Shown: piece after piece, positions 7,028 through 13,443 of the stretch | Layout of the letters: every line of letters starts with the position of its first letter | Position numbering within the stretch: position 1 is the first letter of the stretch | NCBI GenBank assembly: GCA_002491065.1 | Contig: DKVF01000060.1 | Coordinates: 8,897-33,476, forward strand | From: Peptococcaceae bacterium UBA7185 | GTDB lineage: Bacteria > Bacillota > Peptococcia > Peptococcales > Peptococcaceae | DNA: 24,580 nucleotides | Direction of reading: 5' to 3' | Program-made: the position numbers and the translations under genes | The notes under the pieces: generated by a model | Told to the model about the DNA's origin: nothing | Database searches by the model: none | What the model saw: only the letters and a program-made list of their open reading frames with translations

Positions 7028-8221
7028 ATGAGAAGCAGAGATTCGATAATAACCTATAGTGGACATACTTTTTCACCGTTTAAGCCGGATGTAGAGGCGA
7101 TTGACATCCGCGATGTGGCCCATGCGTTAGCTCGTATTGGCCGCGCCAACGGGCATTTTGTTGAATTTTATTCGGTGGGGCAGCATTGTTTAGACTGTGC
7201 CCGTGAAGCATTGGAGCGGGGGTACGGCGCGCGTCAGGCGTTGATTTGTTTATTGCATGATGCCAGTGAGGCGTATATGTCTGACATTACGTCACCGGTG
7301 AAAAGGCAGCTGCGTCAGTATGTAGCGCTGGAAGATAAGCTGCTGGATGTGATTTATCAAAAGTATTTGCCCGGCGGGATTCGGCCGCGGGAGCAGCGTG
7401 TGATGAAAGAAATTGACAATACGATGCTCTACTATGAGTTTTTACATTTTACAGGGGAAAAATTGGCGGAGAAGGAGCCCAAATTGGTCATTGAGCCCTG
7501 TTTTACGTTTAGTAGTTTCTGGTCGGTGGAAAAACAATATTTGTTCTTGTTTGACACCTTGTCTCGGCAGATACAAGAGGAAGAATTGCCGAGAAGTTGG
7601 CAGACGGTAGGGATCACCTATGACGATGGGATGTGGCATGCTGCAATTTTACAGAATGATGCCTGTAGTTTTGTGTCTTCAGCGGATTTGTGGGAGCTCT
7701 GCAATACCTATCAGGATGCGGATGCTGTACTGACGGACATCCCCGTGGGGTTGCCGGAGAGCGGAATAGACGAAACATTGCGTCCTGAAGCGGCAATCCG
7801 TCGGTTGCTGCCGGGCATCCCTATCGCAGCGGTGCCTTGTCGACAAGCGGTATATGCGGAAAATGACAGTATGGCCCGTGAGGAAAATATTCGCGTACTG
7901 GGGCGAACTGTTTCACCGCAGCAGTTGGCGTTGCGCAGCGCCTTGCGGGAAGTAGATGAGCTACTGTTGGAGCACAATGAATGGAAAAATGTACTGCGGC
8001 AAAGTCATTCTGAATTGTTGAGAGAAAGTCGCCCATTGGTGTTGCAGCAATATAAAGGACAGCTGGCGGAAAAACGCGGTCGTACTTGGGAAGATGCCCT
8101 ATGTTTAGCAGTGCTGGGGCAGATGGAATGCAGAAACGGGAGTGAAACGATTCCCGCTGAAGCTAGTATTGATATGCGGGGAATTACAATGCAGATTGTT
8201 GTGCCGCACGGAATACGATGA
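7028..8221 (+). CDS. HD-domain phosphohydrolase (YfbR-like) fused to DUF429 RNase H-like domain
   Basis: The protein has 397 residues in two parts. Residues about 8-180 are an HD-type nucleotide phosphohydrolase resembling YfbR 5'-deoxynucleotidases: YSGHTFSPFKPD, then IDIRDVAHALA, H53 (SVGQH), the HD pair H77-D78 (CLLHDASEAYMSDI) and D130 (MKEIDNTMLYYE), the expected metal ligands. Residues about 192-390 match DUF429, predicted nucleases with an RNase H fold: GITYDDGMWHAAI, DIPVGLP (235-243), SPQQLALRSALREVDELL and TWEDALCLAVLG. The usual first acidic residue of the DUF429 GxD motif is Thr198 here, so that half may be altered in catalysis. AGAAGG (7012-7017) precedes the ATG by 10 bases. The fusion suggests nucleotide or nucleic-acid housecleaning. 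Domain calls are by motif; the joint function is inference. Confidence 0.85.
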   Translation: MRSRDSIITYSGHTFSPFKPDVEAIDIRDVAHALARIGRANGHFVEFYSVGQHCLDCAREALERGYGARQALICLLHDASEAYMSDITSPVKRQLRQYVALEDKLLDVIYQKYLPGGIRPREQRVMKEIDNTMLYYEFLHFTGEKLAEKEPKLVIEPCFTFSSFWSVEKQYLFLFDTLSRQIQEEELPRSWQTVGITYDDGMWHAAILQNDACSFVSSADLWELCNTYQDADAVLTDIPVGLPESGIDETLRPEAAIRRLLPGIPIAAVPCRQAVYAENDSMAREENIRVLGRTVSPQQLALRSALREVDELLLEHNEWKNVLRQSHSELLRESRPLVLQQYKGQLAEKRGRTWEDALCLAVLGQMECRNGSETIPAEASIDMRGITMQIVVPHGIR

Positions 8222-8349
8222 AGGATACGTGTTCGCTGCGAAAAATATAAGTATATGCAGGAGAGGCTTGTGTGGAAAGAATTTCGATGACATAAGCCTA
8301 TTTTTTATGAGTGTTGGGACAGCAGGCGGAATCTCGAATACAATGAGTG

Positions 8350-8378
8350 ATGACAAATTCTTGCGTCCATGATACACT
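8350..8378 (+). promoter_or_regulatory. sigma-A-type promoter of panE
   Basis: ATGACA (-35), a 17-bp spacer and TACACT (-10). Predicted transcription begins near 8385, which leaves a very short leader for an ATG at 8396 and slightly favours the ATG at 8408. Confidence 0.5.
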
Positions 8379-8395
8379 AAAAAGAAAATGTTCTG

Positions 8396-9319
8396 ATGGG
8401 AAAGGCGATGAAAGGATTGAAAAAGGTTGCACTGATTGGCTTGGGGGCTATGGGAGTTTTGTACAGTGATTTATTGCAGCAGGCAATACCCGATGATTTT
8501 TTTGTAATTGCAGATAAAAACCGCATCAAACGTTATGAAACGGAAGGGATTTATTGTAATGATGTGCGCTGTGCATTCTCCTATCGCAGCCAAGAAAACG
8601 CTGTGCCTGTTGATTTGTTGATTGTGGGTGTAAAATTTAGCGGCTTGCAGGAAGCTATTGCAGAGGCTGCACCGTTTGTGCAGAAAGGAACTGTGATCAT
8701 TTCATTATTGAATGGGATTTCCAGTGAGAAAGTTTTACAGGAAGCATTTCCAGAGGCACACGTAATTTATTGTATTGCGCAGGGCATGGACGCAGTGAAG
8801 GTGGGCAATCAGGCCAGCTATTTGCATAAAGGTGTATTGGTGTTAGGGGAAAGCGATGGGCAGCAAAGTGAAGCGCTGCAGGCTATTGGACAGCTGTTTG
8901 ACCGTGTAGAGGTTCCCTATGTTTATTCCGATGCGATTATGCGCAAGCTATGGAGTAAATTGATGCTGAATACTGGAATTAACCAGGTTGTAATGGTGTA
9001 TGAGGGTACGTATGCCACAGTGCAGCATGCCGGTGAAGCGCGGGATATGATGGTGAATACGATGCGGGAAGTAATGCAGGTGGCCAATGCGGAAGGGATC
9101 GACTTAAACGAAGCGGATGTGCAGGGCTGGCTGACGATAGCGGACGGGTTAAATCCAGAAGGAATGCCCTCTATGCGGCAGGACGGTATGACAAAACGGT
9201 ATTCGGAGGTGGAACTGTTTTCCGGCACAGTAATTCCACTGGCACAGAAACATGGCATTGATGTGCCAAATTGTACGGCGCTGTATCAGAGGATTAAGGC
9301 GATGGAAGCAGCTTACTGA
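8396..9319 (+). CDS. panE: 2-dehydropantoate 2-reductase (ApbA/PanE family)
   Basis: The protein has 307 residues. The N-terminal Rossmann fold has the glycine motif IGLGAMG (about 14-20) for NADPH. The family Lys lies in the helical domain (RKLWSKLMLNTGINQV), and the substrate-side pattern SMRQDGMTKRYSEVELFSG is typical. The enzyme reduces ketopantoate to pantoate in pantothenate/CoA synthesis, although many ApbA/PanE paralogues act on other 2-keto acids. No other pantothenate gene is near, so the exact substrate is uncertain. Two starts are possible: ATG 8396, which lacks a good ribosome binding site, and in-frame ATG 8408, preceded closely by GGGAAAGG. The gene is monocistronic and convergent to the MFS gene. 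Confidence 0.85.
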   Translation: MGKAMKGLKKVALIGLGAMGVLYSDLLQQAIPDDFFVIADKNRIKRYETEGIYCNDVRCAFSYRSQENAVPVDLLIVGVKFSGLQEAIAEAAPFVQKGTVIISLLNGISSEKVLQEAFPEAHVIYCIAQGMDAVKVGNQASYLHKGVLVLGESDGQQSEALQAIGQLFDRVEVPYVYSDAIMRKLWSKLMLNTGINQVVMVYEGTYATVQHAGEARDMMVNTMREVMQVANAEGIDLNEADVQGWLTIADGLNPEGMPSMRQDGMTKRYSEVELFSGTVIPLAQKHGIDVPNCTALYQRIKAMEAAY

Positions 9320-9320
9320 G

Positions 9321-9482
9321 TATTTCCCGGAAAATAATGATTAGAGGGAATGTGAGAAATATCTGAGGGCTCGATGTTGAAAAGGTATTTTTCCCGGTGA
9401 GTTGTGATTTGCAGAAATGTAAGGCATAGAGCGGTGTTGCTTTGTAATATTTTCTGGGAAATATTATTTCCTGAAAAATAAT
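9321..9482. repeat. cluster of short AT-rich palindromes in convergent spacer
   Basis: The panE/MFS spacer contains TTTCCCGGAAA near 9323, TTTTTCCCGG near 9388, TAATATTT/AAATATTA arms (9445-9452 and 9459-9466) and overlapping ATTATTT/AAATAAT arms (9463-9469 and 9476-9482). They could be decayed terminators or a degenerate repeat family. No gene is seen here. Confidence 0.4.
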
Positions 9483-9561
9483 TGCGGGCAAGGAGTTGCT
9501 TCATTGAAATTGCATTTCTTTAGGTAAGATGAAAAAGAGTAACAAACTTTTTATAAATAGA

Positions 9562-9606
9562 GGGACAGTAGTGTGAGAATTATTTTTTCACATTACTGTC
9601 CCTTTT
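9562..9606. terminator. bidirectional terminator between convergent panE and MFS genes
   Basis: Arms GGGACAGTAGTGTGA and TCACATTACTGTCCC pair over 15 bp with one G-U, followed by TTTT on the plus strand. On the minus strand the hairpin lies 9 bases past the MFS stop codon and is followed by a less regular T-rich run, so it may serve both genes. Confidence 0.75.
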
Positions 9607-9614
9607 CCATGTCA

Positions 9615-11018
9615 TTATGCTGTTCTTTTATTCATATCTGCTTTGCTGCGGAAGAATTTCAGTGAAATAGGAATTACCGCAAACAGCAGTAAACAGGATA
9701 CTGCCATCATCAAATTGGTGGTGGAGGTATAGGCGAAAGCTAGGCTCTCCGGTGAATTGTCAGTAATGGCTGTAATGCGCAGATCTGCGATATTTCCAGC
9801 GATGCCGACGATAAGTGCATTCAGCATCTGATGGAACCAGTTGGTCAGCGAGGACGCATGACCCGACAACTCCGGCGGTACGCTGGACATTTGCGCGTTG
9901 GTGGACACGAGATTGATAGCGCCCATACCGCAAGAACGCACACACATTGCCACGATAATCAGCAAAATGGGCGTGGTGGGGACTGCGGTCAGGAATGGTG
10001 CGGAACCAACCAGCAAAATGACAATACCCAGTATCATCAGAGACTTTTCACCCAATTTGGGGTAAAAGGCGGTGGCCACAGGCATGACGATAATGGCAAT
10101 CAGGGAGGTTGGCAGCATAATTATGCCTGTAGCCAGCGGAGACACGCCCAAACCACTCTGCAGAAACAGCGGCATCAAAAAGGTAATCATGTATAAGGCG
10201 ATGGAATTCATACCGCCAGCGATTAATGCCGCAACGTAACGGCGAAATTTTAAAACGCTCAAATTCAACAATGTGTCGGAACGGTTATGACTGCGGATGA
10301 CGTAGGCAGCCAGACATGCGAGTCCTAATAAAACGCCGAGCAGTAATTTCAGAGAGAAGCCCCAACTGGATAGATTGCTGAAGGAAAACAGCAAAATCAG
10401 ACTGCCCATAGAAGTCAGCGCCAAGCCGGTAAAATCCAGGCGCGCGGCGCTTCTGAGCGTGTCTTTGGGCAGCAGCCGCAGGGCAAGAAAAATTGCCAAT
10501 ATCACGAAAGGCAAATTGAATAAGAGCAGAAACCGCCAATCGGCTACGCTGAGAATGATACCGGAGAGCACAGATGGCAGCATACCGCCGACCATGTTGG
10601 CGATTCCCCATGTACTTGCGGCTTTAGCCTGTTGGCTGACCGGCAGGGATTGATATAGCATCGCCAGTGATAACGGCGATAAAAGACCGCCTGTCAGTCC
10701 CATGAAAAAACGAACTACGATTAACAGTTCAATACACCAGGCCAGCGCGCCGACAATGGAGAGAACCAGGACGCAGCAGAGTACCAGACAAAAAATGCGT
10801 TTGTAGCCAAAACGGTCCCCAAAAAATCCGGCGGCGGGAATAATCATACCAGCAGCCAGCATATATCCGGAAGTGAGCCATTGTACAGTAGCCAGCGGCG
10901 CGTCAAAATAGGTCATCATACTGGGCAGTGCCACGTTAAACATGGTAATGTTCAGTGTGCCGATGACAGTACCCAATCCTAAGGTAAGCAAGAGTAAAAA
11001 TGTGTGTTGTTGTTTCAA
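9615..11018 (-). CDS. MFS drug/metabolite exporter (DHA2/EmrB type)
   Basis: The protein has 467 residues with about 14 hydrophobic segments, as in the EmrB/QacA branch of the major facilitator superfamily, which exports drugs or metabolites by proton antiport. Marks are NITMFNVALPSM in helix 1, WLTSGYMLAAGMIIPAAG, the loop 2-3 motif GDRFGYKRIF (motif A) and the motif C-like GGMLPSVLSGIIL. A TTG start at 11018 is chosen because GAAGGGA (11024-11030) lies 5 bases upstream; the in-frame ATG at 11054 has no ribosome binding site. The gene stands alone, divergent from the EamA gene, with palindromes in the shared spacer that could bind a regulator. The substrate is unknown. Confidence 0.9.
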   Translation of the reverse strand: MKQQHTFLLLLTLGLGTVIGTLNITMFNVALPSMMTYFDAPLATVQWLTSGYMLAAGMIIPAAGFFGDRFGYKRIFCLVLCCVLVLSIVGALAWCIELLIVVRFFMGLTGGLLSPLSLAMLYQSLPVSQQAKAASTWGIANMVGGMLPSVLSGIILSVADWRFLLLFNLPFVILAIFLALRLLPKDTLRSAARLDFTGLALTSMGSLILLFSFSNLSSWGFSLKLLLGVLLGLACLAAYVIRSHNRSDTLLNLSVLKFRRYVAALIAGGMNSIALYMITFLMPLFLQSGLGVSPLATGIIMLPTSLIAIIVMPVATAFYPKLGEKSLMILGIVILLVGSAPFLTAVPTTPILLIIVAMCVRSCGMGAINLVSTNAQMSSVPPELSGHASSLTNWFHQMLNALIVGIAGNIADLRITAITDNSPESLAFAYTSTTNLMMAVSCLLLFAVIPISLKFFRSKADMNKRTA

Positions 11019-11343
11019 AAAAATCCCTTCTTTTCGCAGCAATTTTATGGTCAAACAGTATTTTATCTATAATGATACCAGTCTGTATAAAAATATTGTA
11101 ACAGAAAAAATTTTCTGAGGAATTTAGGGGATACAAAAAAATATGTAACATACCGCACTTTGGTTGTGAAGGATGCTATATGTACAGGATGAAAAAGAAG
11201 TAGACAGCAGCGTTTTCGTGAATGTTTTTTCTTCTTATTGACCAGTTTAAGAATAGTTTATACATTGGGAAGGGTTATGTGATATGATGTAGTAGAATTA
11301 GAAGATTTGGGGTGCGGGATATCGATTTAAGGAGTGAGTAACG
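11019..11343. other. divergent MFS/EamA promoter region with two palindromes
   Basis: No gene is seen in this 325-bp spacer. It contains CAGAAAAAATTTTCTG (11102-11117, 7-bp arms) and TATGTAACATA (11142-11152, 5-bp arms around a central A), both of a size typical for MarR/TetR-type operators. No regulator gene is adjacent, so operator function is speculative. Leftward -10 candidates are several and ambiguous. Confidence 0.4.
11238..11266 (+). promoter_or_regulatory. sigma-A-type promoter of the EamA gene
   Basis: TTGACC (-35), a 17-bp spacer and TACATT (-10). An alternative extended -10, TGTGATATGAT, begins about 12 bases further downstream, so the real start point is ambiguous. Confidence 0.5.
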
Positions 11344-12207
11344 ATGTGGCTTTTATATGCAGTTGGCTCCGCAGTTTTTGCGGGCATTACATCTATCTTG
11401 GCAAAGTGCGGCATTCGTAAAACGGATTCTACAGTAGCAACAGCCATTCGCACCATTGTAGTTCTGTTTTTTTCCTGGCTGATGGTTTTGCTTGTTCATT
11501 CGCAGAATCAAATTGCAGAAATCAGCGGAAGAACTTTTCTATTTTTGATTCTGTCCGGTGTAGCTACCGGGGCATCCTGGTTGTGTTATTTTAAGGCATT
11601 GCAGCGGGGAGATATCAACAAGGTTGTTCCCATTGACAAGTCCAGCACGATTCTGACGATTCTTCTAGCGTTTGTTTTTCTTCATGAGAAAATGGGTATT
11701 TCAAAGGCAATTGGCGTCGTTGTGATTGCCATTGGTACCTTTTTGATGATTGAAAAAAAGGATGTGGAACAGAAAACAGAAACAGGAAGAGGCTGGCTGT
11801 TCTATGCGATAGGGTCAGCTGTTTTTGCCAGTCTGACTTCAATTCTCGGCAAGGTAGGGATTTCCGGTGTAGAATCCAATCTGGGCACTGCCATCCGAAC
11901 CGGTGTAGTGCTGATCATGGCATGGGGCATGGTATTTGTCACAGGGAAGCAGCATACACTCAAGGGAATTCCTAAAAATGAATTGGGGTTTATTTGTCTG
12001 TCAGGGCTGGCTACAGGCGGTTCCTGGTTATGTTATTATCGTGCCCTGCAAGATGGCCCTGCCAGCGTAGTTGTACCCATTGATAAGCTGAGTATTTTAG
12101 TGACAATCGCTTTTTCCTACTTTGTGTTCCATGAAAAGCTGACACGAAAATCCGGTGTGGGTCTTACAATGGTTGTTGCAGGAACAATGGTTATGTTGAT
12201 TCCATGA
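11344..12207 (+). CDS. EamA-family drug/metabolite transporter with clear internal duplication
   Basis: The protein has 287 residues with ten hydrophobic segments. The two EamA repeats are very alike: residues 1-139 open with LLYAVGSAVFAGITSILAKC and residues 147-287 with LFYAIGSAVFASLTSILGKV. Later paired blocks are TAIRTIVVLFFSWLMVLL with TAIRTGVVLIMAWGMVF, SGVATGASWLCYFKALQRGD with SGLATGGSWLCYYRALQDGP, and VVPIDKSSTILTI with VVPIDKLSILVTI. Such strong similarity suggests descent from a single-repeat (about 140-residue) transporter of the same subfamily. AAGGAG precedes the ATG by about 9 bases. The substrate is unknown. The gene is monocistronic and convergent to degV. Confidence 0.9.
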   Translation: MWLLYAVGSAVFAGITSILAKCGIRKTDSTVATAIRTIVVLFFSWLMVLLVHSQNQIAEISGRTFLFLILSGVATGASWLCYFKALQRGDINKVVPIDKSSTILTILLAFVFLHEKMGISKAIGVVVIAIGTFLMIEKKDVEQKTETGRGWLFYAIGSAVFASLTSILGKVGISGVESNLGTAIRTGVVLIMAWGMVFVTGKQHTLKGIPKNELGFICLSGLATGGSWLCYYRALQDGPASVVVPIDKLSILVTIAFSYFVFHEKLTRKSGVGLTMVVAGTMVMLIP

Positions 12208-12316
12208 AACACAGTGAACCTCTGACAGCAAGAATAAAACGGAAGCAAATGCAACGTGTTTCTGGAGAATAAGTATACATGTGAGAAAAATCTGATAGTG
12301 TAATAAAAACCAAAAT

Positions 12317-12376
12317 AACCGCCTGTCGGGTGCGATAGCTGTAATCTGTTCTGCACCTGACGGGGCGGTTGTTTTT
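12317..12376. terminator. bidirectional terminator between EamA and degV genes
   Basis: Arms beginning AACCGCC (12317) and ending GGGGCGGTT (12370) pair almost fully, with one bulge, and include GGGTGC/GCACCT near the loop. T-rich runs follow on both strands (GTTGTTTTT on plus, ATTTTGG on minus). It overlaps the degV stop codon region. Confidence 0.7.
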
Positions 12377-13211
12377 ATTTTTCAATATAGGCGACGCCGA
12401 TTGCGCCGGGACCGATATGGGTGCCGATGGTGCTGCCCAAATCGCAATAGAGATAGTCATTGTTCGGCAAGAGCGCATCAAGCTCTTGTACCAATTCGTC
12501 GCGGCCCTGCGGATTGACCGAGTGGGAAAATACCACAGGGTAACGAGCGTCGGCGGGATGAGTTTCCAGATAATGCTGAATCCAATGGCAGGCTGCCTTA
12601 TGTCCTCGCACTTTTCCGAGAGGTTCGACTTTGCCGTCGTCTAAGGAAATGATGGGTGTAATCCCCAAAATACCGCCGATCTTACCAGCTGCGGGGGAAA
12701 TACGCCCGCCCATAACAAGATACCGCATAGTTTTTACACAGGCAATCAAGCGAATTTTAGATGCCAACTGGGTGAGTTCCCGTGCGATGTCCGGTGCGCA
12801 GAGACCCTGCTCCCGTAAATGTACAGCGATTTGAACCAGTAAGTGTTGACCTAAAGCAGCATTTAGACTGTCTACCAAAAAAATATTATCGGTATTTAAT
12901 ATTTGTTTTGCTGCCTGTGCTGATTGAAACGTACCGCTGAGCTCGCTGGAAAGAAAAATACCGATGATTTGGTCGCCAGCCTCTATATGCGGCTGAAAAG
13001 CCTGGCAAAACTGGAAAGGGGTAATTTGCGATGTGGAAGGCAGCGTATCAGCCTGTTCCAATTTTGTATAAAAATCAGGTACCGAAAGAGTTTGTCGGTC
13101 TAAATATTCGGTTTCGCCAAAACAAATACGCATGGGAATGATTTCTACTTGTTGTTGAGCAGCAAGTGTGAGATCATAATCGCTGCTGCTATCGGTTATA
13201 ATGTGAATCAA
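12375..13211 (-). CDS. DegV family (FakB-like) fatty-acid-binding protein
   Basis: The protein has 278 residues, the normal DegV length. DegV/FakB proteins bind one fatty acid and present it to the kinase FakA for phosphorylation. Visible marks are the opening IHIITDSSSDYDL, the TLPSTSQITPFQF block whose Thr-Ser lines the ligand pocket in the family, FLSSELSGTFQSA, VDSLNAALGQ and LVMGGRISPAAGKIGGILG. It starts at TTG 13211 with ACCTCC complementary (GGAGGT, 13218-13223) 6 bases upstream. No fakA gene is nearby. It has its own strong promoter in the spacer shared with yhgE. Confidence 0.92.
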   Translation of the reverse strand: MIHIITDSSSDYDLTLAAQQQVEIIPMRICFGETEYLDRQTLSVPDFYTKLEQADTLPSTSQITPFQFCQAFQPHIEAGDQIIGIFLSSELSGTFQSAQAAKQILNTDNIFLVDSLNAALGQHLLVQIAVHLREQGLCAPDIARELTQLASKIRLIACVKTMRYLVMGGRISPAAGKIGGILGITPIISLDDGKVEPLGKVRGHKAACHWIQHYLETHPADARYPVVFSHSVNPQGRDELVQELDALLPNNDYLYCDLGSTIGTHIGPGAIGVAYIEK

Positions 13212-13278
13212 ACGAAAACCTCCAATAATTTGTCATTTAATAAAGATAGTGACAATATATACAATACTCATAATAGAA

Positions 13279-13308
13279 ATGATAAACTATTTAATTCTTT
13301 ATTGTCAA
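13279..13308 (-). promoter_or_regulatory. sigma-A-type promoter of degV
   Basis: On the minus strand TTGACA (-35, complement of 13303-13308), an 18-bp spacer and TATCAT (-10, complement of 13279-13284). The -35 is a perfect consensus match. Confidence 0.65.
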
Positions 13309-13367
13309 TTCTATCAAGAGGATTTTTGCTGATTGTAACAAAATCAAATAAAGAATACTGCAAAATA

Positions 13368-13396
13368 TTAATATTCTATAGTTTATTTTTTACAAT
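13368..13396 (+). promoter_or_regulatory. sigma-A-type promoter of yhgE
   Basis: TTAATA (-35), a 17-bp spacer and TACAAT (-10), 48 bases before the GTG start. The -10 overlaps a partial palindrome around 13386-13411, with TTTTAC and GTAAAA arms, that could hold an operator. Confidence 0.5.
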
Positions 13397-13443
13397 ATCT
13401 ATCGTAAAATAAATAGCAATACTTCTAACGGAGGGTTGGGGAC

